Positions 1-8,320 of a stretch of DNA of 42,358 bases are shown here, in pieces (the first letter of the stretch is position 1; every line of letters begins with the position of its first letter). The DNA is from an uncultured Oscillospiraceae bacterium (GTDB taxonomy: Bacteria; Bacillota; Clostridia; Oscillospirales; Oscillospiraceae): NCBI GenBank assembly GCA_934565615.1, contig CAKTIH010000002.1:1-42358 (forward strand). Reading direction: 5' to 3'. The position numbers and the translations under genes were made by a program. The notes beneath the pieces are model-generated. The model was not told where the DNA came from and did not search any database. It worked only from the letters and a program-made list of their open reading frames with translations.

Positions 1-160
1 AAAAAGCACCTTGCGCACTCCATGCAAAGCCCAGCGAAGCGGGTTTGCATGGAAAAGGAAGAAGGAGATTGCATAGTGCAGCTTTTGCCGCAAGGCGGAA
101 GCGGAACGGTGCAAGCTTCTTCTGACGCCGTCAGGCATGTGTGCTCTTGTCAATTGATGG
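1..160 (+). repeat. Structured intergenic repeat, copy A (may extend left of the window)
   Basis: This is one of three related copies in the window. Hairpin 1 is CCATGCAAA (20-28) with TTTGCATGG (44-52) around a 15-nt cap that can itself fold as CCC/GGG plus GCGAAGC. A long stem pairs AGAAGGAG (60-67) and TTGCA (69-73) with TGCAA (110-114) and CTTCTTCT (116-123). It encloses CTTTTGCC (82-89), a GCAA tetraloop (90-93) and GGCGGAAG (94-101). A small hairpin CTGAC/GTCAG lies at 122-134. The right end (about 140-160, TTGTCAATTGATGG) matches the right end of copy C and stops about 30 bases before relQ. The strand given is the one on which the G-U pairs make sense as RNA. The reading frame through it is open, but I do not regard it as a gene. 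Confidence 0.75.
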
Positions 161-188
161 TACATAAAGATATTTGCATTGACGGCGG

Positions 189-947
189 ATGTCTGATATT
201 ATTGACGCAAAGAAAACAATATTGGAGGCGTTTTCCACGGAGCATAATTTCAGAGATAACGGAATAAGAGACGGCCTTGAGCGGCTGCTGCTGAGCAAGC
301 TCAGTCAGCAGGAGGTTCAGGATTGGATAAGGAACTATGCCGCGCCGTATAAGGAGCTGATGGCCTATTACCGCTGTGCGATGATGGAGGTCGCGACGAA
401 GTTCCAGGTGCTCAATGAGGAGCTGTCTTTGCAATATGACCGCAATCCCATCGAGTCGATAAAGACGAGGCTCAAGTCACTTGAGAGCATCGCGGATAAG
501 CTCAGCCGCCGTAATCTGCCGTTGACGGTGCAGAGCATCGAGAGCAATATAAACGACGTCGCGGGAGTGCGGGTAATTTGCGCGTTCCCTTCGGATATCT
601 ATATGCTGTCTGAGGCGCTTTTGAAGCAGGACGATATATTCCTTATACAAAAGAAGGACTACATCGCAAACCCCAAGGATAACGGCTACCGCAGCCTGCA
701 TCTCATTATCGAGACGCCGATCTTCCTGCACGACCAGAAGAAGCTCATGAAGGTCGAGGTACAGTTCAGGACGATATCTATGGACTGGTGGGCAAGCCTT
801 GAGCACAGGATCAGGTACAAAAAGGACCTGCAGATGGAGGAGGGACTGCACCGGGAACTGTTTGAATGCGCGGAGCAGAGCGCGGAGCTTGACCGGCGCA
901 TGGAGCGCATACACCGCGCGGCGGAGACGCTGCGCACCGAGGAATGA
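189..947 (+). CDS. relQ: RelA/SpoT-domain small alarmone synthetase (RelQ/YjbM type)
   Basis: Predicted cytosolic (p)ppGpp synthetase that transfers pyrophosphate from ATP to GDP or GTP. At 252 residues it has room for the synthetase domain only. It lacks the hydrolase HD, TGS and ACT domains of long Rel. Family motifs are visible: NDVAGVRV at 122-129 carries the catalytic Asp, YRSLH is at 167-171, and VEVQFRT at 189-195 carries the second acidic residue and contacts the acceptor nucleotide. Firmicute RelQ proteins are about 210 residues, so the first 40 residues are an N-terminal extension or the start lies further in. The ribosome site before ATG 189 is weak. The gene begins about 30 bases after repeat copy A. 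A -35-like TTGTCA in the repeat end (147-152) could help drive it, which is speculative. Confidence 0.88.
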   Translation: MSDIIDAKKTILEAFSTEHNFRDNGIRDGLERLLLSKLSQQEVQDWIRNYAAPYKELMAYYRCAMMEVATKFQVLNEELSLQYDRNPIESIKTRLKSLESIADKLSRRNLPLTVQSIESNINDVAGVRVICAFPSDIYMLSEALLKQDDIFLIQKKDYIANPKDNGYRSLHLIIETPIFLHDQKKLMKVEVQFRTISMDWWASLEHRIRYKKDLQMEEGLHRELFECAEQSAELDRRMERIHRAAETLRTEE

Positions 948-985
948 CACAGCACTTTTTGCAATGTATAAAGCATATCCAACAA

Positions 986-1013
986 TTTACATTGCATAAA
1001 TTTTATATATAAT
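986..1013 (+). promoter_or_regulatory. Sigma-A type promoter for the D-aminoacylase/nhaC pair
   Basis: TTTACA (986-991), a 16-base spacer and a perfect TATAAT (1008-1013), in an AT-rich stretch 30 bases before the start codon at 1043. Confidence 0.7.
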
Positions 1014-1042
1014 ACTGCCAAAGAAAGTAAGGTGACAGCGCT

Positions 1043-2407
1043 ATGAAAACGCTTATATACGGCGGCAGGCTCATAGACCCGGCAAACCGCGTTGACGGCA
1101 GCCTGAACCTGCTGATAGAAAACGGCAAAGTCGCCGACGTCACGCGGGACATGCCGCCGGCAGACAGGCTCATAAACGCCGAGGGCAAAATAGTCTGCCC
1201 CGGCTTTGTGGATATACATATGCACGAGGACCCAGTCGAGCCCGACGGGAGAATATACTCCGATACAGACAAAGCGATATTCAACTGCATGCTGCGCATG
1301 GGCGTGACGACGGCTGTCGGCGGCAACTGCGGCTTGAGCTGCTGCAATCCCGCGGACTATCTCGACATAGTCGACCGTGACGGCGCGGCGGTGAACGTCG
1401 CGATGCTGGCGGGGCACGCATGGTTCCGCGAGCACGCGGGAGCTACAGACCGCTACGGAAAAACGACGGCGGCACAGCGCGCACAGATGCAAGAGAAAAT
1501 AGCGGACTGTCTGCGCCGCGGCTGCTTCGGCGTGTCCTACGGGATACGCTATGTCCCCGGTCTTGACGAGGAGGAACTGCTTGAGACGGCCTCACCCTGC
1601 CGGGACTATGGGCGGCTCATCGCCGCGCATATCCGCTCGGATGCGGACGAGGTTTTCGACTCCGAGCGCGAGCTGCTTGAGATCGGCCGCAAGCTCGGTA
1701 TACCCGTGCAGGTGTCGCACATCGGCAGCATGGCGGGCTTCGGACAGATGGAGGAGTTTCTGCGCATCGCCGATGAATACAGGCTCCGCGGCCTTGACGT
1801 CAGCTGCGACTGCTACCCCTACTATGCCTTCTCCACCACTCTCGGTTCCACTACCTATGACGACGGCTGGATGGAGCGCTACGGCTGCGGCTATGACGCG
1901 GTCGAGCTGTGCGAGGGCGAGTATAAAGGTCAGCGCTGCACTGAGGAGATATTCAAAAAGGTGCGCCGCGAAATGCCCGAGTGCCTGACCGTGTGCTATG
2001 TCATGCGCGAGCGGGATGTCGACCTTGCACTGCGGCACCCGAATGTGATGCTCGCAAGCGACGGCATCATGTCCCACGGTCAGGGTCACCCCCGCGCCGC
2101 CGGGGCGTTCCCGCGGCTTATCGCGCAGTTCGTGCGAACGGGGAAGCTCGGTATGTATGAGGCGGTGAATATGATGACGGCCATGCCCGCAGACAGGCTC
2201 GGTCTTAAAAACAAGGGCCGGCTGAATGTCGGCGCGGATGCTGACGTTGTCGTCTTTGATCCGGAAAAGATCTGCGACTGCGCAAGCTTCAGCGAGCCTG
2301 TGCTGCCGCCGGTCGGAATAGATTGTGTACTGATAGGCGGCGAAGTCGCCGCAAAGGACTGCCGGATAGTAGACTCGAAACTCGGCAGAAGCGTAAGGAA
2401 AGTGTAA
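1043..2407 (+). CDS. N-acyl-D-amino-acid deacylase (D-aminoacylase) family amidohydrolase
   Basis: A metal-dependent amidohydrolase of 454 residues, expected to release D-amino acids from N-acyl-D-amino acids in the cytosol. Candidate metal ligands are H59 and H61 (DIHMHED), C96 in GGNCG, H196 (AHIRSD), H226 (VSHIGS) and D340 (ASDG). A bridging Cys in place of a carboxylated Lys is a D-aminoacylase trait. The segment SDGIMSHGQGHPRA is also typical of this family, as opposed to dihydroorotases. AAGGTG lies at a normal distance before ATG 1043. It is followed after 32 bases by a NhaC-type carrier, and the two are probably co-transcribed. Exact substrate is unknown; D-amino acids released from peptidoglycan or racemised peptides are possible. 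Confidence 0.82.
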   Translation: MKTLIYGGRLIDPANRVDGSLNLLIENGKVADVTRDMPPADRLINAEGKIVCPGFVDIHMHEDPVEPDGRIYSDTDKAIFNCMLRMGVTTAVGGNCGLSCCNPADYLDIVDRDGAAVNVAMLAGHAWFREHAGATDRYGKTTAAQRAQMQEKIADCLRRGCFGVSYGIRYVPGLDEEELLETASPCRDYGRLIAAHIRSDADEVFDSERELLEIGRKLGIPVQVSHIGSMAGFGQMEEFLRIADEYRLRGLDVSCDCYPYYAFSTTLGSTTYDDGWMERYGCGYDAVELCEGEYKGQRCTEEIFKKVRREMPECLTVCYVMRERDVDLALRHPNVMLASDGIMSHGQGHPRAAGAFPRLIAQFVRTGKLGMYEAVNMMTAMPADRLGLKNKGRLNVGADADVVVFDPEKICDCASFSEPVLPPVGIDCVLIGGEVAAKDCRIVDSKLGRSVRKV

Positions 2408-2439
2408 GGAATAAGAAGAGGAAAGAGGAGGAAAGAAAA

Positions 2440-3852
2440 ATGCAATTCGGTTTCTGGTCTGTCGTCCCGCCGCTGCTGACCATAGTTCTGGCGCTGGTGA
2501 CGAAAAACGTGTTCATTTCCCTGCTGATAGGTATCTTTGTCGGCTCGATGGTGCTCTGCAACGGCGCACTGCTGGCGGGTCTCAACGAGACCTTTTACAG
2601 CTTCATCCACACCTTTGAGAGCAACAGCAACACCATCGTGCTCGCGTCCTTCCTGCTGATCGGCGCGCTCATTTACCTCATTGAGAAGTCCGGCGGCATC
2701 GACGGCTTCACCGAGGTCATGCTCAAAAAGCGCGCGCTCATCAAGTCCAAGCGCGGTGCGAACCTGTTCACGTGGCTGCTCGGCATCATCATCTTCACTT
2801 CCGGTTCTCTCAGCTGCATGGTGACCGGCTCCATCTCCCGCCCGTTCAATGACGCGCTCAAGGTGCCGCATGAGAAGTCCGCCTTCATCATCCATGCGAC
2901 CTCTACTCCGTGGTGCGTGCTCTTCCCGCTCAGCGGCTGGCTTGCTGCGATGACCGGCTATCTCACCTCCGGCGGCGTCGCCGAGGGCGAGGCGATATCC
3001 GTGCTGCTCAAGTCCATCCCGCTGAACTTCTACTGCATCCTTGCCGTGTTCGGCACTCTTGCGGTCTGCCTGTTCAATATAAACATTGGCCCGATGCGCA
3101 AGGCCGAGGAGCGTGCCGAAAAGACCGGCGAGCTTGACGAGCCGGGCCACGGCGGTGCGCTCAGCGATGCTGCCGACAAGGTCAGCGACGCAAAGCCCAG
3201 GGTCATCAACATGGTCCTGCCCATGTGCGTGCTTATTGTGACCATCCTTGCTACCCTCACCGTCACCGGCAACGGCAACCCGACTCAGGGCGCGGGCATG
3301 CAGAGCCTGCTGTGGGGCTGCGTCCTCGCTGTGCTGACGATCTGCATCCTCTGCGTCGCGCAGAAGCTGTACACCGTCGAGGGCGTCATAAACGAAATGT
3401 TCAAGGGCATGGGCACTATGCTGCCGATGGCGGCGGTGCTGCTCTTCGGCTTCACGATGGGCAGCCTCGTCAAGAGCCTTGACACCGGCAACTACCTCAC
3501 CGCCGTGTTCATGGGTGTGCTCACCCCGGCGCTGCTGCCGATGCTGAGCTTCCTGCTGTGCATGCTCCTGTCCTTCGCGACCGGTACCTCTATGGGCACG
3601 ATGGCGATAATGTCCGTCATCTGCCTGCCGATGGCAATAAACATGGGCGTCAATATCGAGCTCGTAGCCGGCGCTATCTTCGGCGGCTCCATCTTCGGCG
3701 ACCACTGCTCCCCGATATCCGACACTACCATAATGTCCTGCGCTACCTCGGGCTGCGACATCATTGACCATGTAAAGACCCAGATCCCTTACGCGGCGAT
3801 ATTCGCGGGTGTGTCGATAGTACTGTATACGGTGCTCGGCTTCGTGATGTAA
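2440..3852 (+). CDS. nhaC: NhaC-family Na+/H+ antiporter-like membrane carrier
   Basis: A polytopic membrane protein of 470 residues. The open frame extends upstream to 2323, but AGGAGG at 2426-2431 sits 8 bases before ATG 2440, which is the better start. Hallmarks of NhaC are the region around ATSTPWCVLFPLSG, and near the C-terminus GGSIFGDHCSPISDTT followed by MSCATSGCDIIDHV. Hydrophobic segments run through nearly the whole length with one charged loop in the middle (EERAEKTGELDE). Classical NhaC exchanges Na+ for H+. Paired directly behind a D-aminoacylase, this member could instead carry an organic substrate with Na+ exchange or symport. That is inference from context only. Confidence 0.85.
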   Translation: MQFGFWSVVPPLLTIVLALVTKNVFISLLIGIFVGSMVLCNGALLAGLNETFYSFIHTFESNSNTIVLASFLLIGALIYLIEKSGGIDGFTEVMLKKRALIKSKRGANLFTWLLGIIIFTSGSLSCMVTGSISRPFNDALKVPHEKSAFIIHATSTPWCVLFPLSGWLAAMTGYLTSGGVAEGEAISVLLKSIPLNFYCILAVFGTLAVCLFNINIGPMRKAEERAEKTGELDEPGHGGALSDAADKVSDAKPRVINMVLPMCVLIVTILATLTVTGNGNPTQGAGMQSLLWGCVLAVLTICILCVAQKLYTVEGVINEMFKGMGTMLPMAAVLLFGFTMGSLVKSLDTGNYLTAVFMGVLTPALLPMLSFLLCMLLSFATGTSMGTMAIMSVICLPMAINMGVNIELVAGAIFGGSIFGDHCSPISDTTIMSCATSGCDIIDHVKTQIPYAAIFAGVSIVLYTVLGFVM

Positions 3853-3874
3853 GGCGACAAACTCTACATATAAT

Positions 3875-3911
3875 AGCTTCCGCAGAGTATATCTCCGCGG
3901 AAGCTGTTTTT
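3875..3911 (+). terminator. Intrinsic terminator after nhaC
   Basis: AGCTTCCGC pairs perfectly with GCGGAAGCT across a 13-base loop and is followed by GTTTTTACTTT. It lies 23 bases past the nhaC stop codon. Confidence 0.85.
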
Positions 3912-3937
3912 ACTTTACGGGCATTTGCTTGAAGTCC

Positions 3938-3966
3938 TTGACCTGCCACGGCTTTAATGATAAAAT
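3938..3966 (+). promoter_or_regulatory. Sigma-A type promoter for the methyltransferase and ecf-truA genes
   Basis: TTGACC (3938-3943), a 17-base spacer and TAAAAT (3961-3966), about 70 bases before the start at 4035. Confidence 0.6.
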
Positions 3967-4034
3967 ACACTGTCTTAATATGTGATAAATATCCCCCGTG
4001 ACCGAAAGCGGCAGGGAGGGAAACGGAGACTGAT

Positions 4035-4895
4035 ATGTGGATCGCAGATAAATGGCAGGATTTTGAGCTTATAGACTGTTCCAAGGGAGAGAAGCTTGAG
4101 CGCTGGGGGCGCTATTACCTCGTGCGCCCCGACCCTCAGGCAATATGGGACACCCCGCGCCGCAACTCACATTGGAACGACCGCGACGCGCGCTATCGCC
4201 GCAGCGAGACTGGCGGCGGCAGCTGGGACAAGGGGCACCTTCCCGAGAACTGGAAGATACGCTACGGCGAACTGACCTTCAACGTCAAGCCCATGAACTT
4301 CAAGCACACCGGGCTCTTTCCCGAACAGGCCGCAAACTGGGACTGGGCGATGCGGAAAATTCGCGCCGCTGGCAGGCCTATCAGCGTCCTGAATCTCTTT
4401 GGCTATACCGGCGCTGCGACCGTCGCCTGCGCAAAGGCGGGGGCGAGCGTGTGCCATGTGGACGCGGCGAAGGGCATGGTCGCATGGGGCAAGGAGAACG
4501 CCGCAGCATCAGGGCTCTCGGATGCACCGATACGCTGGATCGTTGACGACTGCGCAAAGTTCGTTGAGCGCGAGATACGCCGCGGGCATAAATACGACGC
4601 AATCATTATGGACCCGCCGTCCTACGGGCGCGGCCCCGGCGGTGAGGTCTGGAAGCTTGAGCAGAACCTCTGGCCGTTCGTGTCGCTGTGCGCCGGGGTA
4701 CTGTCGGACGAGCCGTTATTTGTGCTCATAAATTCCTATACGACCGGGCTTTCCGCGTCGGTGCTCAGCTATGTGACGGAGAGCATATTCACAAAGAAGT
4801 TCGGCGGCAGCAGCGAGAGCCAGGAGCTCGGCCTGCCCGTTACCGACAGCGGACTGTATCTCCCCTGCGGAGCAAGCTGCCGCTGGGAGGCATGA
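4035..4895 (+). CDS. Class I SAM-dependent methyltransferase, RlmI/RlmK-like
   Basis: A cytosolic methyltransferase of 286 residues. The SAM-binding motif I is VLNLFGYTGAATVACAKAGA near residue 120, the acidic motif DDCAKF follows, and motif IV is IIMDPPSYGRG. The DPPSYG tetrad and the GLFPEQAANWDW stretch before motif I match the catalytic domain of the RlmI/RlmK (YccW-type) rRNA methyltransferases. It lacks the N-terminal PUA domain of E. coli RlmI. The likely product is a modified base in rRNA, but base and position cannot be told from sequence. Its stop codon is 13 bases before the TTG start of ecfA1, so the genes are probably cotranscribed. Confidence 0.8.
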   Translation: MWIADKWQDFELIDCSKGEKLERWGRYYLVRPDPQAIWDTPRRNSHWNDRDARYRRSETGGGSWDKGHLPENWKIRYGELTFNVKPMNFKHTGLFPEQAANWDWAMRKIRAAGRPISVLNLFGYTGAATVACAKAGASVCHVDAAKGMVAWGKENAAASGLSDAPIRWIVDDCAKFVEREIRRGHKYDAIIMDPPSYGRGPGGEVWKLEQNLWPFVSLCAGVLSDEPLFVLINSYTTGLSASVLSYVTESIFTKKFGGSSESQELGLPVTDSGLYLPCGASCRWEA

Positions 4896-4908
4896 AAGGA
4901 AATTTGCC

Positions 4909-5745
4909 TTGGACGCGATCATAAGGTTTGAAAATGTACACTATACCTATCCCGGGGACGAGCTTGAGAGCCTCTGCGGGATAGATCTTGAGATAGAAAA
5001 GGGCAGCTTCGTTGCGGTGCTGGGGCATAACGGCTCCGGAAAGTCGACCCTTGCAAAGCACATGAACGCCATCCTCGTTCCGGACGAGGGGCGCGTGACG
5101 GTCTGCGGGATAGACACCGCCGAGGAGGAGCGCGTCATTGATGTGCGCCGCAATGTCGGCATGGTGTTCCAGAACCCGGATAATCAGATCGTCGCAAACG
5201 TCGTGGAGGACGATGTGGCCTTTGCCCCGGAAAACCTCGGTGTCGCCCCGGAGGAGATTCGCCGCCGCGTGGATGCGGCCCTCGGCCAGGTCGGCATGTA
5301 TGAGCTGCGCCAGCATGCGCCGCACCTGCTCTCGGGCGGGCAGAAGCAGCGCGTCGCGATAGCGGGCGTCATTGCGATGGAGCCGGAGATAATCGTCCTT
5401 GACGAGCCGACCGCCATGCTCGATCCGCAGGGGCGGCGCGAGGTAATCTCAACCGTGACGCGGCTGTGCCGCGAAAAGGGCATGACCGTCGTGCTGATAA
5501 CACACCACATGGATGAGTGTGTCGGCGCGGACAGGCTTATAATAATGTCAAACGGCAGCATCGTTTCCGACGGTACGCCTGAGAAGGTCTTTGCCGACGC
5601 CGCGCTCATGGAGCGCGAGGGGCTGACCGTACCGGAGACGACGCGCCTGCTGCACGACCTCAGGAAAGCGGGCTTTGAGCTCGATACCGAGGCGCTCGGA
5701 GTGGACGCCTGCGCGGACGAGATCGCGGCGGCACTGAAGCATTAA
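4909..5745 (+). CDS. ecfA1: Energy-coupling factor transporter ATPase EcfA1
   Basis: One of the two ATPases of the ECF module that powers vitamin and metal-ion uptake by interchangeable S components. Walker A GHNGSGKS is at 39-46, the Q-loop QNPDNQ near 88-93, the ABC signature LSGGQKQR at 141-148 and Walker B IIVLDEP at 161-167, followed by the H-loop in LITHHMD. The length of 278 residues is normal. I take the TTG at 4909 as start because AAAGGA sits 8 bases before it and the protein then begins directly with the usual first strand. No ATG is suitably placed. Next gene: ecfA2 after 22 bases. Confidence 0.93.
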   Translation: MDAIIRFENVHYTYPGDELESLCGIDLEIEKGSFVAVLGHNGSGKSTLAKHMNAILVPDEGRVTVCGIDTAEEERVIDVRRNVGMVFQNPDNQIVANVVEDDVAFAPENLGVAPEEIRRRVDAALGQVGMYELRQHAPHLLSGGQKQRVAIAGVIAMEPEIIVLDEPTAMLDPQGRREVISTVTRLCREKGMTVVLITHHMDECVGADRLIIMSNGSIVSDGTPEKVFADAALMEREGLTVPETTRLLHDLRKAGFELDTEALGVDACADEIAAALKH

Positions 5746-5767
5746 AGAGAACGGAGACTCTTGATAA

Positions 5768-6628
5768 ATGGCAGAGATAAAGACGGAGCGCCTGTGCCAC
5801 GTATACAGCGTGGGCACTCCTTTTGAAAAGGCGGCGATCGAGGGCATCGACCTCACGCTCCCGCAGGGGCAGCTTATCGGCGTGATCGGTCACACCGGCT
5901 CCGGGAAGTCCACCTTTATACAGCACCTCAACGCACTGCTCCAGCCCACCTCGGGCGCGGTGCTCTGCGGCGGTGAGGATATCAATAAGGATAAGTTCAC
6001 CCGCAAGGCGATAAGGTTCAAGGTCGGGCTTGTGTTCCAGTACCCGGAGTACCAGCTCTTTGAGGAGACGGTGTATAAGGACATCGCCTTCGGCCCGACG
6101 AACATGAAGCTCTCAGAGGAGGAGATCGACAGCCGCGTGCGTGAGGCCGCGGGCTTCACAGGCGTTGATGAGGAGCTGTTCGAGCGCTCCCCGCTGGAGC
6201 TCTCGGGCGGACAGAAGCGGCGCATAGCCATTGCGGGCGTTATCGCGATGCGCCCTGAGGTGCTCGTGCTCGATGAGCCCACCGCGGGGCTCGACCCCGC
6301 CGGCTGCCGGCAGATACAGGAAAACCTCTGTGCCTACCGGGAAAAGACCGGCGCAACGGTTATCATCGTCAGCCACAGTATGGACGATGTCGCGCGCCTT
6401 GCCGAGCGTATACTCGTCTTTGACAAGGGACATGTCGTCATGGACGGCACGCCCGAGGAGGTCTTTTCAAGACCCGAGGAGCTTACCGGCATCGGCCTTG
6501 ACGTGCCGCATGCGACGGAGCTTGCGATGGCGCTGCGCCGCCGCGGTGTCGCGCTGCCGGAGAGCATATATACGCATGAGCAGCTGCTTGCCGCCATCCT
6601 GAATATAAAGGAGGCGGGGAAATGCTGA
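5768..6628 (+). CDS. ecfA2: Energy-coupling factor transporter ATPase EcfA2
   Basis: The second ECF ATPase, 286 residues, forming a heterodimer with EcfA1 under the membrane. Walker A GHTGSGKS is at 41-48, the Q-loop is QYPEYQ, the signature LSGGQKRR is at 145-152 and Walker B VLVLDEP at 165-171, then a switch His in VSHSMDD. The C-terminal domain of about 60 residues is typical of EcfA proteins. The start has GAGAACGGAGAC upstream. The 3' end overlaps ecfT by 7 bases, which implies coupled translation. Confidence 0.93.
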   Translation: MAEIKTERLCHVYSVGTPFEKAAIEGIDLTLPQGQLIGVIGHTGSGKSTFIQHLNALLQPTSGAVLCGGEDINKDKFTRKAIRFKVGLVFQYPEYQLFEETVYKDIAFGPTNMKLSEEEIDSRVREAAGFTGVDEELFERSPLELSGGQKRRIAIAGVIAMRPEVLVLDEPTAGLDPAGCRQIQENLCAYREKTGATVIIVSHSMDDVARLAERILVFDKGHVVMDGTPEEVFSRPEELTGIGLDVPHATELAMALRRRGVALPESIYTHEQLLAAILNIKEAGKC

Positions 6629-7419
6629 AGGATATCACTCTCGGCCAGTTCTTCCCGGGCAATACCATTGCGCACCGGCTCGACCCGAGGACGAAGCTCA
6701 TCCTCGTCGTGGTGTATATCGTCGCACTGTTCCAGACCTCGGGCTGGATATCCTACATCGCCGTTACCGCGGCGACCGCCGGGTGCATGGCGGCATCTAA
6801 GATAAAGCCGGGCAGCATCTTCAATGGGCTCAAGCCCATGCTGTTCATAATCGCGCTGACGGCGCTGCTCAATATTTTCTATACCGAGGGCACGCCAGTG
6901 CTCCCCGGCTGGATCGTGACATGGGAGGGCATCGCGCGCGCGTTCCAGATGGTGCTGCGCATCGTCCTGCTCATTACCGGCACCTTCCTGCTGACCTATA
7001 CCACAAGCCCCATTGCCCTGACGGACGGAATGGAGCTGCTCTTCGCGCCGCTCAAGAAGATAAAGGTCCCCGTGCATGAGATGACGATGATGATGAGCAT
7101 GGCGCTCAGGTTCATCCCCACGCTCATCGAGGAGACGGACAAGATCATGTCCGCGCAGAAGGCGCGCGGGGCGGACTTTGAGACGGGCAGCCTCATGAGC
7201 CGCGCAAAGGCGCTGCTGCCGGTGCTGGTTCCGCTGTTCGTGTCGGCCTTCCGCCGTGCGGACGAGCTTGCCATCGCGATGGAGAGCCGCTGCTACCACG
7301 GCGGCGAGGGACGCACAAGGATGAAGCACCTTCAGATGCAGGGCATCGACTGGGCGGCGCTCATCGTTGGCATGGCCTTTCTCGCCGGGATAATAGTTTT
7401 GAAGAAGTTCGGATTGTAA
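6622..7419 (+). CDS. ecfT: Energy-coupling factor transporter transmembrane protein EcfT
   Basis: The membrane scaffold of the ECF transporter, 265 residues. It has several transmembrane helices in the first 130 residues and then the long coupling helices that contact the ATPases. PRTKLILVV near the start and the coupling motif KARGADFE with the following FRRADELAIAMESRCY are family landmarks. AAGGAGG precedes the ATG inside the end of ecfA2. No S component (RibU, BioY, FolT and so on) lies nearby, so the module is probably shared by several unlinked S components. This ecfA1-ecfA2-ecfT-truA order is common in Firmicutes. Confidence 0.92.
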   Translation: MLKDITLGQFFPGNTIAHRLDPRTKLILVVVYIVALFQTSGWISYIAVTAATAGCMAASKIKPGSIFNGLKPMLFIIALTALLNIFYTEGTPVLPGWIVTWEGIARAFQMVLRIVLLITGTFLLTYTTSPIALTDGMELLFAPLKKIKVPVHEMTMMMSMALRFIPTLIEETDKIMSAQKARGADFETGSLMSRAKALLPVLVPLFVSAFRRADELAIAMESRCYHGGEGRTRMKHLQMQGIDWAALIVGMAFLAGIIVLKKFGL

Positions 7420-7421
7420 TT

Positions 7422-8189
7422 ATGAAAAATATTGCGCTGCGTCTGCGCTATGACGGGAGCCGCTACCACGGCTGGCAGATCCAGAAAAACGAAATAAGCG
7501 TTGCGCAGACCGTTGAGGAAGCGCTGGAAAAGGTGCTCGGCACGCGCACGAAGGTCGTCGGCTGCGGCAGAACTGACGCAGGAGTGCACGCGCTGCGCTA
7601 CTGCGCAAACTTCCATGCCGAGACGAACATCCCCATGGAGCGTATACCGCTCGCGGTCAACTCCCGCCTGCCGGACGATATCGCCGTGACGGATGCGGTC
7701 GAGGTCGACGAGGGCTTCAACGCAATCGGCTCGTGTATAAAAAAGGAATATATATATAAAATACACAATAGCAATATCCGCGATCCGTTCCTTAAGGACC
7801 GAGTCTGCTTCTATCCGCAGCGGCTCGACATGGAGCAGTTCAGCCGCGCCGCCGCGGCCTTTGAGGGCACGCACGATTTCAAGGCCGTGCGCAGCGTCGG
7901 CACCGAGACGAAGACCACCGTGCGGACGGTCTACTGGTGCCGCGCCGAGAAGGAAGGGGACATCATCACCGTCTCTATCTGCGCCGACGGCTTCCTGTAC
8001 AATATGTGCAGAGCTATGGTCGGCACAATGGTATATGCGTCCTACGGAAAGCTTCACCCGGAGGACATCCCGGCGCTGCTTGAAAAAGGCGACCGGCGTC
8101 TCACCGGGCCGACAATGCCGCCGCAGGGATTGTATCTCAACCGCGTCTGGTACGACGGCGCGGCGGGCGAAATGATGAGCAAAGACTAA
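7422..8189 (+). CDS. truA: tRNA pseudouridine(38-40) synthase TruA
   Basis: Isomerises uridines 38-40 in the anticodon stem-loop of tRNAs. The catalytic Asp is D52 in GCGRTDAGVHA, the invariant TruA motif. Further family segments are YDGSRYHGWQ at 10-19, the ALRYCANF stretch and the C-terminal FLYNMCRAMVGTM. The length of 255 residues is typical. It begins 3 bases after the ecfT stop. The linkage to ECF genes is conserved in Firmicutes without a known functional link. Confidence 0.95.
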   Translation: MKNIALRLRYDGSRYHGWQIQKNEISVAQTVEEALEKVLGTRTKVVGCGRTDAGVHALRYCANFHAETNIPMERIPLAVNSRLPDDIAVTDAVEVDEGFNAIGSCIKKEYIYKIHNSNIRDPFLKDRVCFYPQRLDMEQFSRAAAAFEGTHDFKAVRSVGTETKTTVRTVYWCRAEKEGDIITVSICADGFLYNMCRAMVGTMVYASYGKLHPEDIPALLEKGDRRLTGPTMPPQGLYLNRVWYDGAAGEMMSKD

Positions 8190-8320
8190 GTAAAACACAG
8201 CCTTATCTTTCCGGTTATTTGTGCTATATTTGTTCATAAACTTGTGATACAGTAATAGCTGCCGGGGAAGAAGAGAAAACAGGCGGTACGCCGCCGGCAT
8301 ACAAAGGATGGCAGGTACAT

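Noticed and set aside
22..267. Open frame of 81 codons through repeat copy A, similar to a frame through copy C (EKEEGDC, VQLLPQGGSGTVQ)
   Set aside because: The similarity comes from the shared repeat, nucleotide identity is as high as peptide identity, there is no good ribosome site, and the hairpins explain the conservation better.
2086..3771. Minus-strand open frame of 561 codons
   Set aside because: It lies opposite nhaC and the D-aminoacylase end, is rich in His, Arg, Glu and Gln as expected of an antisense shadow of a GC-rich gene, and has no recognisable domain.
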